Source: Monocercomonoides exilis
Lineage: Eukaryota; Preaxostyla; Oxymonadida; Polymastigidae
Length of the DNA stretch: 64,000 nucleotides
Direction of reading: 5' to 3'
Assembly (NCBI GenBank): GCA_001643675.2
Contig: LSRY02000066.1
Coordinates: 124,001-188,000 of the forward strand
A program made the translations under genes and the position numbers. The first letter of the stretch is position 1, and each line of letters starts with the position of its first letter. Positions 1-12,041 of this stretch are shown here, one piece after another. A model generated the notes under the pieces. That model did not search any database. It saw only the letters and a list, made by a program, of their open reading frames with translations, and was not told where the DNA came from.

Positions 1-1
1 T

Positions 2-2230
2 ATTGCCTCTCCTTCTCCTTCTCCTTTCCCTCTTCTTTCACCCACCCCTTTCCCATTCCAATCAGCTGCCTTGTCTTCAAACACTCCAATTCAGAACAAA
101 ACATTCTCACCAACTGTCTTCTCACCTCCTCCTTCTCCTTCTTCTGTCTCTTTTTCGTTCTCTGGCATTCACATGTCATCTGACTCAGAAATCAAACAGA
201 ACTTGTCTGATGCTTCTTCTCATTCAACTACAAAACAGGGTGATTTAATGGCATTTGATACACTTTCTGCAAATCAGTCTGCTTTTCAACAGCTTTCTTC
301 GTTTTTGAATTCTTCCACAACACAAACATCGACAGATGCAACTTCTTCTTCTTCTTCGTCTTCATCTTCTGTATCAAATGCTGATTTATCAACTTCTCCT
401 CAATCAGCAACCACTACAACCAACCAAACAACTGATTCATCATCATCATCATCATCATCATCATCTTCTTCTTCTTCATTCAAACCTCATTCTGGTTTTA
501 TGTGTCTGTCGTCGTCTGATCGGCTGTTTTTGCTTCGCCTTGCGTTGCAAATGGCACTCTCAACAGAGACATTCAGAGAAGAACAAGCAAAAACAACAGA
601 GAAAGCAGCAGTGAAGGAAAAAGAAAGGAAAGAAAGAGAGAAAGACATCAGAAATGCATACAATGAAATAGAAAAGGAGAGAAAAGAACTGGTAAGGAAT
701 ATATTTGAGATAGAGAAAGCATTGATCAACGAGAAATACACGAAAAATGCGGATGATATCAAAGCACACTTTGAAAAAGAAGGATTGACAGCACCGAAAA
801 AGCTGCTGAGCATCGCATTTACACCACAGAAACAGGAAGAGAAAGGAGGCAAGAAAAAAGATGAGGGCAAAAAATCGAATAAAAAAGGAGGAAAAGAAAA
901 GAAGACTCAATCAAAGAATTCGAATAAAGCAGGCAAAAAACAAGAGAAAGGTGCAGAGAAAGAGAAGAAATCGGAAGAACAAAAAAGTGACGAGAAAAAT
1001 TCAGATGCAACTGAAGCAATAAATCAGAAAACACCACAAAAATCACAAAGTGCACAAAAGGAAGCAAAAGAAAAAGAACAAAAAGCACAAAATGAAAGTC
1101 AGATTTCCTCTTTGATTGAAGCAGCAGTCAAGAAAGGAGGACAAACAAAGACAAACAAGATTCCTTTACAGGAGCATCCATTGTATTTATTGCTTGTTGA
1201 GAACTTGAAAGGGATGAAGAAAAAATTGGCGAAGAAGAACGAATTGAAGCAAGCAATTGAGATGATGAATGACAAATATGGATTTGATCAAGAATTATCA
1301 GAAGCGTTGAGAACAAAAATCTTTGGAGAAAAGAAGGATTCAAAAGAAAAGAGTGAAAAAAGCGACAAGAATGAAAAGAATGAAAAGAATGAGAAGAACG
1401 AAAAGAATACCAAAAATGAAAAGAACGAGAAAAACAGCAAGAAAAGCGAAGAAGAAAAAGAAAAATCTGACAAGTCAGAATCTTCAATGCCTACTGTGTG
1501 TTTGCCAGCAAAAGCGCTATCTTCTTTCTATTCACTCTTTTTGTCTTTTCCTTCTTTGTTGGTTGGGCCAAATGTTGTTCCATTGTCAATAACATTGCTT
1601 GGCTATGACAGAATGTTCAGAGAATATTTCGTCTTTTCGGGTGAAAAGGGAAGAATATGGATCAGAGACAAGATGAACAGAATAAGAGAATTCTCAATCG
1701 AAAAGGAAAAAGACGAAAGTGCGAAAAAGAGCGAGCAAAATAAGATACATATCCAAAACTATCCCAGTCTTTCTTATTCAAATTCTCCATCTTTCCCAGC
1801 ACTTTCTCCAATTTTGTCTTCTTCTCATTGCTCAGACACAACAATTCCATCATCATCATCTTTATCTTCATCTCATTTAATCACATCTTTGTATCCAACA
1901 GACTCTGTTCCCATCCATTCATCTTCTCTTCTTCCGTTTTCCTCTTTTTATGACAAGAATATTCCACAACATTATTCTTCACCTTTTTCACAACCTTCTT
2001 CGCAAGAATCGCAATCCATTTGGGGTTGGATGGACACAACAAAAGAGAACATTGCCAATTTGCTGTCTCTTCTAGATGCCAGAGGAATAAGAGAACACAG
2101 CTTATTTATCTCAATATGGATACACAAAAAGAAACTGATTAGAGAGTGGGAAGAAAAAGTTAGAGAAAAAGAGAAGGAGATAAAAAGAATGATTTATTTG
2201 GAGCAGCGAAGCATCAGAACTCGAAATTGA
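2..2230 (+). CDS. WHIM/WSD-domain chromatin-remodelling accessory protein-like (5' truncated)
   Basis: The reading frame is open from the left edge of the window, so the N-terminus lies outside; it ends at a TGA. The visible 742 codons hold Ser and Lys/Glu-rich linkers around three conserved blocks. A helical block beginning SSDRLFLLRLALQMALS (near nt 507-575) resembles WHIM1. Near nt 1590-1660 LLGYDRMFREYFVF followed by GRIWIRD matches the WSD block (usually GTDR..YRRYW..., GR.(Y/F)V). Near nt 2015-2145 WGWMDTTKENIANLLSLLD and RGIREHSL match the final WSD block, in which a Trp-aromatic start leads to L..L..RG.RE..L. In known families (BAZ1/ACF1/WSTF, plant and fungal relatives) these blocks form the DDT-WHIM module that binds ISWI and senses linker DNA, so a nuclear role beside an ISWI ATPase is inferred. 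No DDT, PHD or bromodomain is visible here, but they could lie upstream. Family assignment is by pattern only. Confidence 0.65.
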   Translation: MASPSPSPFPLLSPTPFPFQSAALSSNTPIQNKTFSPTVFSPPPSPSSVSFSFSGIHMSSDSEIKQNLSDASSHSTTKQGDLMAFDTLSANQSAFQQLSSFLNSSTTQTSTDATSSSSSSSSSVSNADLSTSPQSATTTTNQTTDSSSSSSSSSSSSSSFKPHSGFMCLSSSDRLFLLRLALQMALSTETFREEQAKTTEKAAVKEKERKEREKDIRNAYNEIEKERKELVRNIFEIEKALINEKYTKNADDIKAHFEKEGLTAPKKLLSIAFTPQKQEEKGGKKKDEGKKSNKKGGKEKKTQSKNSNKAGKKQEKGAEKEKKSEEQKSDEKNSDATEAINQKTPQKSQSAQKEAKEKEQKAQNESQISSLIEAAVKKGGQTKTNKIPLQEHPLYLLLVENLKGMKKKLAKKNELKQAIEMMNDKYGFDQELSEALRTKIFGEKKDSKEKSEKSDKNEKNEKNEKNEKNTKNEKNEKNSKKSEEEKEKSDKSESSMPTVCLPAKALSSFYSLFLSFPSLLVGPNVVPLSITLLGYDRMFREYFVFSGEKGRIWIRDKMNRIREFSIEKEKDESAKKSEQNKIHIQNYPSLSYSNSPSFPALSPILSSSHCSDTTIPSSSSLSSSHLITSLYPTDSVPIHSSSLLPFSSFYDKNIPQHYSSPFSQPSSQESQSIWGWMDTTKENIANLLSLLDARGIREHSLFISIWIHKKKLIREWEEKVREKEKEIKRMIYLEQRSIRTRN

Positions 2231-2520
2231 AGCATTTTCAGTTAGTAATTTAACATAAATCACTATGATTTGTTGAGTTTTTGTATATCGGGATTTTGAA
2301 CAAGAAATAACATTTCAAATATTTGTGCAAAGAAATCTCAAATAGAATAAATACACATTTCGTTTCTTTACTTTTCTTACTAACTTTAAAAGTACTAAAT
2401 ACAATTTTGAAGCAATATCAATCGCAAAAATGACAGATCATTTTGTTTTTTATTTTTACCCTTAATATAATTATTTATCATTTCAAATAGGTAAATATTC
2501 GATTTGTTTTTTCATAAGGA

Positions 2521-5500
2521 ATGCATCCTGCAAATCCTTTTCAGCAGGTATTAAAATATTTATTCTTAGGAAATTTGTGGTTATTTATTTATTTATTTTT
2601 AACTTGTCATTAAGACTGAAAGGAAATTTAGTTTTCCAATTAAATTCACAGTAAACAAATGCTTGATTTCAAATGATTTAATGTTTATAATTGGAAGTAA
2701 AGCGATATGCGCTTATGATACATCAACACAATCAATTCTCCAATCATTTCTACACAACGATCAAATTATTTCCTCATCTCTAATTGAGAAATTGGAATCT
2801 CTTTGGATTGCAGATGACAAAGGGCAAATAACAGTGCTTTCTATAAATGTTTGCATTTTGATTATTTTGTTTTAACGATTCAAATTATAATTTTCATTTT
2901 GACATCAATAATTTTCAGAAACAAAGCCTGTTGACAATTACGCATCAGCTGTTTGAACCTATTTTTCATTTCATTTTGTTTAATTTTAGATAATTTCCCA
3001 CGAAATGTATCTTTGATTTTACAATATTTTTAGTAACGTTACAGGGAATATAATCACAAGCTTAACACATTCCGATATAGAACCTTTCACTATTTGGGGC
3101 TGTGGGGCAGATGGTAACGTGTATCAATGGGACGGGGAAACATATGAGATGCTCCATAATATAAAAGTTGCGTCTTGTTCATTGAATGTGATCCATGAAT
3201 CCTTCCGTCATGTATGGGTCGGTGGGCAAAATGGGGATGTTTACTGCTGCGACGAAAATGTGCTTGACGAAGAAGATTTGAATCTTTCTCTTACAGACAG
3301 CTTTGATTCTGAAATGAGTTTGGAAAAAACAAACAAAGAAATGGGGACAGTGCAATTCTTTAAAAAAATTGAATGTAGAAGTGCAAATGACACTGTAATA
3401 TCAATTCTTTCTGCTGGAGAAGTCGCATTTGTCGGATTTCAGTCTGGCATTGTGAAGAAAGTGGCTTCCGATTCAATCTCTTCTCATTCATCTGCTTCAG
3501 CATCTGTTGCACCTTCATCTTCAATGGAGAAAGATTTGGCTTTGACTGAGTCACATGTTCTCACACAATTTCACTTTCCTCGTCCCATAAAAGACATTTT
3601 AAACTGTGGCGATTCAATAATTGTCCTTACAAGTCCACTTCGTCCAACTGCAGATAACCTTTCGACTATTTTCGTTTTGTATCGAAATTTGTCGGATAAA
3701 TCGACTGTATTCAGAAGAAGAATTCATTTGGGCCAAGGAGAAGTTCCCTTGACAATAGTCGCAGAAAATAAAGAAGAAGAAGAAGAAAGTGAGAGACCAA
3801 AAGCTGAAGATCTTGCAGAAAAATGCGAAAATAAACATGTGAATGAAAAAGAAGTGCAACCAACAAAGAAAAATCGTTTATACGTAATTTTATCATCGAA
3901 TCAATGCATTGAATTCGAAGAAAAAGAAGAAGCAAAAGAGAGCACACCTTCTAAACAAGAAAAGACCGAATCAATGAAAACACCATCACCATCTCAAAAA
4001 TTGAATGAAACAAAGGATTCATTATCATCCCCAGTTTCAGCCCTTCAGTCTTCAACCTTAACTTCAGCTTCTCAAATGTCATCTATTTCGCCAATGTTCA
4101 CGCCCGTCTCACAACGTTTACCATCTTCTGTGAACACATCGACTTCTCTTTCATCGCCAAATATTTCTCCTTCTTTGTCTTCTATTTCTGAGGAAGAGGT
4201 GAGGACGATTATTCCTCCGACACGCTTCCTACAGCCGAAAATGAAAGAAGAGAAAAATGAAGAAGCAGAAGAGGAGAGGAGAAAAGAGATGCAAAGAGAA
4301 AATGAAATGGAAGAATACAAAATGAGAATTAAACGATTGGAGGAAGAGATGAAGAAAGCAAAGCGAATTTTTGAAGAAAAACAGCAAATAGAAGACGAGA
4401 AAAACGAAATTGAGGACAAATATTTTGAATTAAGAGACGAAATTGCAGAAGAACGAAGGAAAAATGAAGAAAAAACAAAAGAAATTGAAAGAGAAAAAGA
4501 ATATTGGGCAGATGAAGTCAAAGAATACGACTTGCAAATTGCAAAATTGAAGGAAGAAAACAAAAAGTTGAATGCTGATTATTTGAGTGAGAAAAATAAC
4601 AGCGAAAGAATCACAGCTCAAATGAATGAACTGAAATCAGACTTGAAAAGAGAAATTGAAGCTGTCAAAGAAAAAGAAGAGAAAGAAAGAAAAGCTTCAG
4701 AAGAAGAGTTGGAGCAAGAAAGAAAAAAGAAGGAAGAAGCCGAAGCAAACGTGAAAGAACTACAAAAACAGTTGAATGAGAAGGAAGAAGAGATGGAAAG
4801 AAGAGAAAGAGAAAATGAAAGCACAATCCAAAAAATGGAAGAGATGATAAAGCAAAAAGAAGAGAAAGAAATGGAAGAGGAGAAGCAGAATGAAGAGAAC
4901 AAACAGATTTTGATAGAAAAAGAAGCTGAACTGAAAAGCGCTAAAAATGAATATGAATTAATGAAGAATTTAAAAGAAGAGGAAATCAAGAATTTGACAG
5001 ATGAATTGCAAAAATGGAAAGAAATAAAAGAAAACGAACAAAAAGACGAAAACGAAGCAATAAAGAAACTGGAACAAATAATTCAAGAGAAAAATGATAT
5101 TATTGACAAAAATGCGGATGAGATGAAAGAGAAAGAAGAAGAATTGAAAAACAGGGAAACATTAATTGAAGAACATGAAGCGGAAATTCAGAGATTGAAA
5201 AGTGAAATTGAACAAAAGAAAGAAACGGAAGAAAGAGAGAGGAGAGGAAGAGAGGAAGAGAATGAAGAAAGAGAGAAAGAACACAAAGAGAAAATGGAAG
5301 AATTGAGAAAGCAATTAATGCAGAAAGATGAAGAGTTATTAAGAAAAGCACAAGAGATGGAAGAGAAAGAAAGAGAGTTAGAAGAGAAAGCAAAGGAAAT
5401 TGAAGAAAAGACAAATGAAGTTGATGAGAAAACAAAAGAGATTGAAGAGAAAGCAAAAGAAGAAGAAGAAAGAAACAATGATTTGGCAGAAAGAATTGAG

Positions 5501-6454
5501 AAAGAAAAAGAAATGAAAATGAAAATTGAGGAATTGGAGGAGCAAATAAAGACCTTTGAGAGAAAACAACAAGAACAAGAACAAGAGAAGGCAACAGAGA
5601 ACATGGAACAAAGCGAAGAAAATGCTCCAAAGAAAGAAGCTGACAATACACACACGACGCCAATTGTGCCTAAGTTTAATCTCACTCCTCAGTTTGTCCC
5701 TCTTTCTTATTCGAGTCAGCTGCCCACGTCATCTCCTTCGCGATTCAACCACACTTCATCTGCCTCTTCCAGTTCTTCTGCTTCGAATCCTTATTCTGAT
5801 TTGACGGCACCTCCGTCTTCTATTTCACCTCCTCTGTTTAATTCTCCAGCTGGTTCTGCTGCTCGTCAGAATCATCTCATGTCTCTCTCAAATCTGCACA
5901 CGTCTCCATCGTCTTCAGCTTCAGCTCAGCTTCTTCCTCCGCTTCCTTCATCCTCAGCACTCACACCAAGAAGAGCTAAAAAGGCATCTGAAATGCCTTC
6001 AGTTGTATCAGCTGTTACTCCAATTCATCAATATTCTCTTTCGTATTCACCTTCTTCATCATCCTCGTCTTCATCATCACCTCCCTCACAGTCTCCCATC
6101 ACTCCACGCTCCTCCCTTTCCTCTTCTATCTCCACTCCATTTTTCGAGTCCACTGCCTCTCTTCTTTCGTCGCTGGCGACTCTGTCTGAGATTAATGCCA
6201 CGCTTCAGCTGTCGACAGATCAGATGCTGGCGTCTCTTGTTCTCTATTGGTCAGCACACAAAGAAGACGAGATGCTCATTGGAGACATGTCTTCTGCACT
6301 GGGCGAGCTGATCTTGAAGAGCGAAGTGGAAGCGGTGGAGAGGGAGAAGGAAATGGTGGAGTTTCAGGTGAAGCTGGAAGAAAAGGAGAAGGAAATCGAA
6401 AGATTGGAAGAAGGAAGCATGAGAAAAACATTATCAGGAAAATCAAAAAAATAA
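2521..6454 (+). CDS. WD40-like beta-propeller fused to a long coiled coil
   Basis: Four exons give one frame: 2521-2547, 2615-2848, 2919-2950 and 3034-6454 (1237 residues). Donors are gtatta, gtttgc and gtttga; phases 0, 0 and 2 match at each junction. Residues about 10-250 read as propeller blades, with AICAYDTSTQSILQSF, LWIADDKGQITVLSI, TIWGCGADGNVYQWDGETY and HVWVGGQNGDVYCCDE showing the usual hydrophobic-x-G-x-x-D/N-G pattern. Only a few blades are recognisable. Residues about 500-970 are a highly charged, nearly continuous coiled coil (E/K/R with heptad hydrophobics), followed by Ser/Pro-rich sequence and a short C-terminal helix. No catalytic motif is seen. A scaffold or cytoskeletal role is possible but is inference. 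The gene ends TAA, with an in-frame TGA 14 codons further. Exon 1 (9 codons) is the least certain part. Confidence 0.7.
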
Positions 6455-7231
6455 AAGAAACGAAAATCTATCAGGAGAAAGCATCAAATACTTTGAAAAA
6501 GCAGAAAGCTTTTTGAGAAAGAAATTGTTCAGGATGATTCATTAATCACAAAAAACAAATATGAAACATTTGCAACTGATTAATCTGTTATTTTGAGTCA
6601 AAGAAAATTTTATTGAATATAGTTATGAATTCAGTAAACACTTTTCATCTTCGAAGTTTTTTGTTTATTTGTCAAAGTTTCAAATATTTTTTATTGTTCA
6701 CTTCAACATTTCAGAAAAAACATGTGTTTGAAATTCTTAGCTTCATTTTGATAAAAAAATTTTAAAAAGAATGATTCGAATTCTTCCAAAAATTGAAATC
6801 CTTGGAGATAAAAAAAAAAGAAATAAACAAAGTTCCTTCATTTTTTGCAATAACCTGAAAGAAAACTGAAAATCTGAATATTCACAATGAGTTCCTTACA
6901 CACGAAAAACGAACTTAAAAATAATCCTGAGTTCACAAATTCACTCACTCACAAAGTAGAAAAGAAATGAAAAAGATAAGAAAAGAAAAAGAAAACGAAT
7001 AAGTCTTTTATAATCAATCGAAATAAAAGGCAAATCGCTTAAAAACAAACAAAAGTTTCAAAAAACATTGTATTTTAAAAAAATTTCAATGACATTTCAG
7101 TAAATGCTACTGATAGTTAATATGATTTACAACGTAATGCATATAAGAATAAAAGATAGTGAGATAATCATGACAAAAAACTTTGTTATTTAAATGTGAA
7201 AGGTTAAGCTTAACAAAAATCTGAAAAGAAT
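6455..7231. other. Convergent intergenic region
   Basis: AT-rich sequence between the 3' ends of two convergent genes. It contains poly-A/T runs and no reading frame with coding character on either strand. I see no RNA gene or repeat unit here. Presumably it holds the two 3' untranslated regions. Confidence 0.6.
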
Positions 7232-10200
7232 TCATCCTCCTTGAAAATTCTTTGAGCAAGCAGGATGAGAAACATATCTTTTATGAGAATGAGAAGAGAC
7301 AACTGAAAAGGGACTTTGAAAGGGGCTTGAAAAAGGAGGGGCAAAAGGAGAGGCAAAAGGAGATGAAGTGAACGGGAAAGAAGAAGCAGAGAAAGTGTAA
7401 GCAGAAGACGAAGGCGGAAAATGGAAAGCAGAACGAGGCGAAGAAGCATTGGAATTACTTCGAGCGGAAGAAGGTTTTGTTTGGTGGGTATCAAAATTGA
7501 ATGAGACACTCTTTGAAGGAAAAGATTGTCTCATTGAAGACAACACTGAAGCAGATGGAGAAGATGCAGCAGAACGAGAGCTAAAAGGAATATTTCTGTC
7601 TTTTTGTTCTCTTTCACTGTTAATTTGGTCATCATCTTCAATGTTTAACAGCATCGCCTGCAAATCTTTGTCTTCTTGTATCACTTTCCTTTCTGGATGG
7701 AGTAGAGTTGGTGAAAAAGCTAATGATTGCACCGGAGAATAATGTTTGCGTGTTTCATCTGCTTCATCTTCAAAGGAAGAAGGTTGAATTTCCATTGGGG
7801 GATTCTTCAATGCAATTGGGATGACAGATGAAGATGTGATGGATGAAGGAGAAGACGAAGACGAAGAGGAAGACGAAGGAGGAGGAGATGGAGAAGATGG
7901 AGAAGTGGCAGGAGAGACATTCAGAGTAGAGACAAAATAAGGAGAAGGAGAAGGAGAAGAAGAAGTCTGAGGGGAATATGAAGAATGTGAAGAGGAAGAA
8001 GAAGAAGCAGCAGCAGCAGAAGAAGATGATGATGAATGAACAGAAGGAACAGCAGGAGCAGAAGGAGGAGCAGTAATTCTGAGAGATCTGAAAGGGAAAG
8101 CGCTTGCAGAAAGCTGATGGAAAAGTGGCTGTTGTGATGAAGAGGAAGAGGAAGAGGAAGAGAAGGAGAAAGAAGCAGATTTGTCGTGTTTGTGTTGTCT
8201 TGGCGTTGGTCTACCGAAAGAAGCGAAGGAAGAATTGGGAGAAAGAATGAGTGGATTGGAAGGGGGTTTGGGATTGATGGTGAAAGGAGGAGGGAAAAAG
8301 GAGGGGATGGCTAAAGGAGACTGGTTGGAAGAGGGAAATGCAGATGAGGGAGAAGGAGAAGGAGAAGGAGAAGAGAAAGAGAAAGAGAAAGAGGAAGATG
8401 AAGATGAAATAGCAAAGGGAGAAGAAGCAGAAGAATTAGTTGGACGAAGAAAAGCAGAAGAAGGCGGACGAGGGAAAACAAGGGTTTCTGTTGAAATTGA
8501 AGTACTTTGAGGTAAAGGCAACTGGCTGAATGATCTTTTTTGGAGTTTGTTTGACTCATCTGCTTTGAAAACAAAAGGCGTATAATTCATTTGTGGCTGA
8601 ATGAGCGATGAAGTCGGAGGAGAAAGAGAAAAGGCATTTGGCACAGAAGAATGTGGAGATGCATTTGAAATGGGTTTCTTTCCTTCGAAAGAGAAAGATG
8701 CTCTTTGAAATGAAGGAGGATGAGAGGGAAACATTGAGCGATAGTAAGAAGGCATCGGACGAGCTCTGAAGGTTGGAGATTGAGAAGGCAAATGAGATGA
8801 AGAAGGATTCGGAGAAATAGGAGCCTTTGAATCGGAGGAGCGCGGAGAAATTACTGGATGATTCTCCGAAGAAGGAGAAAGGGAAGGAGTGGAGGAAGAA
8901 GGAGAAGAGGAAGGTGAGGAAGAAGTGGATGGAGAAGAAGGATTGGCTGAAATGGAAGAAGGAACTGAGGATTTATTCAGCGAAATTGAAGAAGGCGAAT
9001 TCTGATCAGACAAAACAGTCTGGGCAGCAGAGAAAGGAGAAGGAAAGGAGGAAGCAGAAGACAAGGCAGACGAGGAACGAGGGGTGAGAATACGAGGAGA
9101 ACAGCTGTTTGATGGGATGAGAAGAGGAGAGGATGAAGGAGGAGGAGGAGAATGAGAAGAAGAATGAGAAGAAGAAGAACGAGAGGGGATGAGAGTGTTG
9201 GGTGTTGAGAATAATGTCTGAATGTGTTGGCTGTCTGCGTTTGAATCTTTTTTCACTTCTGCTTTTGTTTCTTCATTTTCTCTTTCTTCAAACAGCTCTT
9301 TGTTGACATTCACATCTTTCTGCTTTCCGCAATTCTGTTCATTCTCTTTCTCTAAGTGCTTCTCTTCTTCTCTTCCATCCATCTCATTCATTTCTTCCTC
9401 TTTCTCTTCTTCTTCTTCTTCTTCTTCTTCTTCATTGCTGTTGTCAAATGAATACAGAAGAGAAGGAAACAGCAGAAGAGGAATGAATGGCTGGTGCGGA
9501 TTCGTCAAATACTCCATCAGATCAGAAGAATACTCAAATTGGCTGCTTTTTGACTGCTGCTTAATTTTTGGGGTAGTTTTGATTGAGATCGGAGAAGAAA
9601 GAGAAGGCGAAGGAAAAGAAATGGAAAACGTTTGTGCAGATGTCAAATGCAGTTTTTCATTCGATTTTAAATCTTCTCTCGTTTTGCTGCTTTTCCTATC
9701 TGCAACTTCCTTTCCACTTCTGCTGAGAAACCCATCAGCCACATCAGCATTGTCCAAATAATTTGATGTTCCTTTCTTTTTCCTTCTGCCATCAACTGAA
9801 TGTGCTCTCCTGTCATTCACATTGCTTTTGCCTTCTCCTTCTTTTGCTCCTTTTGTTCGTGAAGCTTTTCTTCGCCTTTTGTTTATTTCTTGTGAATGAG
9901 AACGTCGAAATGGTTCGTTCTTTTGAAAGCGACTTGGCCGCCTGAATGAAATTGAGCGTCTTGTTATCTCTTTCTCTTTCTCTTTCTCTTTGAACTTCTC
10001 TTTCTCTTTATCTTGCTTGTCAAATAACAGTGAAGGAGATTGAGGTTTTAAGGAAAAGGAAGATAAAGTTTCTGAAGTTGCATTCTGTTTGAATGATGTT
10101 TTATTTGGAGCAACAGCTGAAGAATAAGAAGAAGATGATGATGAAATGGAATTTGTGAATGCCATTGCTGAAGAAGAAGATGCACCTGAACAATTTGTTT

Positions 10201-11767
10201 TCTGCTCTCTTCCACTTTCATTGGCAACTTCATTGGAGATGCCAAAAGTTAAGCGAGTGACCTCTTCCTTCACTGTCTGAGGCACAATTCCATCGAGCAC
10301 CCCTATTCGCCTCACTTCTGATAGATGTGACTGAGATTGATGAGGCAAAGATGCTGCTGAGGGCGAAGCAGAAATACGATTGGCTTTTGACTTTTTCTCT
10401 TTTGTTTTTCTTTTCTTTTCTTCTTTTTGAGATTTTTGTTTGATGGCTTTTTTCTCCTCTTTTTCTTTATTATTCTCTTCCTCTTTTTCAAAAACATTAT
10501 CTTCATTTTCATCATCATCATCATCAACACATCTGTCAAACACACCCTCCAGCACTTCTTTGATAGCTGGCCTGTTTCGCTCATCTTTCTCGAGGCATTT
10601 CATCACCATTCGTCCCAAAGACGACGGAACTCTTTCACTTATGATACGTAAGTAAAGTTGCTTTTCTTGCTCCCACAATGCCTTCTTGATTTCCTTTGAT
10701 GAATTGCGAGTTGGCTGCTTTTGTTCTTCTGGATGCTTACTCGTGGATTGGATAGAATTCGCTTTGCTTTCTGACAGTTTATCATTTTGCTTTCTTTCGG
10801 AAAGCTTTTCTAATTTCTTTGTTGAGCAATTAAAGCCTCCATAGTTTGTTCTAAAAGCATAGTGTTCAATTAAACTCCTTGGGACAGTGTGAAATACCCT
10901 GTCCAGCAGCATCGAGTAGTTTGTGCTGGCGAATGGATGCTCTAACACACTTAGCAAATACAGCAGGCACCCAACAGACCACACATCGCATTTGCATGTG
11001 TATTTCTCCTTCACCAGCACTTCAGGGGCCATGTACAGCGGAGTTCCTGCATGAGTTGTCATGAGTGAATCACTACTGCTTATCGCTCTTGAGGATCCAA
11101 AGTCACCTATTTTCACTGTCAAATTTTTACTCAAGAGGATATTTGACGATTTTAAATCTCGATGAACTATATTGTTCTGGTGCAAATAAGCAACACCACT
11201 ACAAATTTCCCAAGAAATCCGTAGGAGTTCCCCACGAGAGAGCAAATTTCTTTTTTCTTTTCGTTTTAACACGAATTGTTCGAGATTTCCTTCTTCCACA
11301 TACTCCATTATTAAAAATAAATCACTTTTCTCAATAAATGCTCCAAAGCACGCAACAAGAAACGGATGTCTTAATTTTAGCATAATTGATGCTTCCTTTT
11401 GAGCTCTTGCAACATCCTTGATTTTGTCTAAATTCATATGTATTTTTTTGACTGCGTAAATATTTCCAGGAAACAAATCTTCCCAAGAAGATTTACGACA
11501 CCAAGAAACATTGACAGATTCATGCATTACATGTTCAGGGGAATACAAGGCCTTCAGCACAGTTCCATACGCTCCATGTCCGATTTCATCTAAAAATGTG
11601 AAGGCCTCTAAAAAGAAAGTTCAATCAAAATCGAATAGAGACTTGAAAGCTGAAAACATTAAATGTTACAAACCTGAACATAGCATAAATGCTGTTTTCC
11701 TTTCTGTGGCACAATACTTGATGTTATCTGATCTAAAAGTTAATATATTTTTCACAATTTTCCTTTT
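7232..11767 (-). CDS. NEK-like Ser/Thr protein kinase with long Ser-rich tail
   Basis: Two exons are resolved: 11767-11674 and 11607-7232, joined by a 66-nt intron (donor gtttgt, phase 1). A first exon with the start codon probably lies within 11780-12040 but I could not fix it. The kinase domain is complete: glycine loop EIGHGAYGTV, catalytic Lys in YAVKKI, HRDLKSSNILL, DFGSSR and GTPLYMAPEVL, then CDVWSVGCLLYLL and a C-terminal lobe ending in RNRPAIKEVLE. All catalytic residues are present, so it should be active. The HRD/APE segments and the SVGCLLY block look most like the NIMA-related family, whose members often act in cilia and mitosis; that subfamily call is tentative. About 100 residues rich in Lys/Ser are inserted in the C-lobe. 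The remaining roughly 1100 residues are Ser/Pro-rich and acidic low complexity. The upstream region is shared with the PYM gene. Confidence 0.8.
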
Positions 11768-12041
11768 CTGCAAATAATGAATATCAAAATCTTCAATGAA
11801 TTTCCAAATTTCTCATGAACTTCACTATCATCAAAAACATCGGTCCCTTTACTACATTTTTTTCTTGAGATTCATATTTTAAAAAAAGAGCTGATATCTT
11901 CTTTTCAAATTATTATAATAAAAAGTTATGTGATATGTTCAAAATGTTTCGCTTTCGTAAAAAGAAAGATTACTGAATTGTACAAAAAGCCATCAATAAC
12001 AAAAAAAACACTCAGATTTCCATTATTAATTATTTTAGTTA
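11768..12041. promoter_or_regulatory. Shared upstream region of divergent kinase and PYM genes
   Basis: About 270 AT-rich bases separate the resolved 5' exon of the kinase gene (minus) from the PYM start (plus). It must hold both promoters and probably the unresolved first kinase exon. One weak candidate for that exon, an ATG near 11850 on the minus strand, would use a gtgaag donor. I see no recognisable promoter element. Confidence 0.35.
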
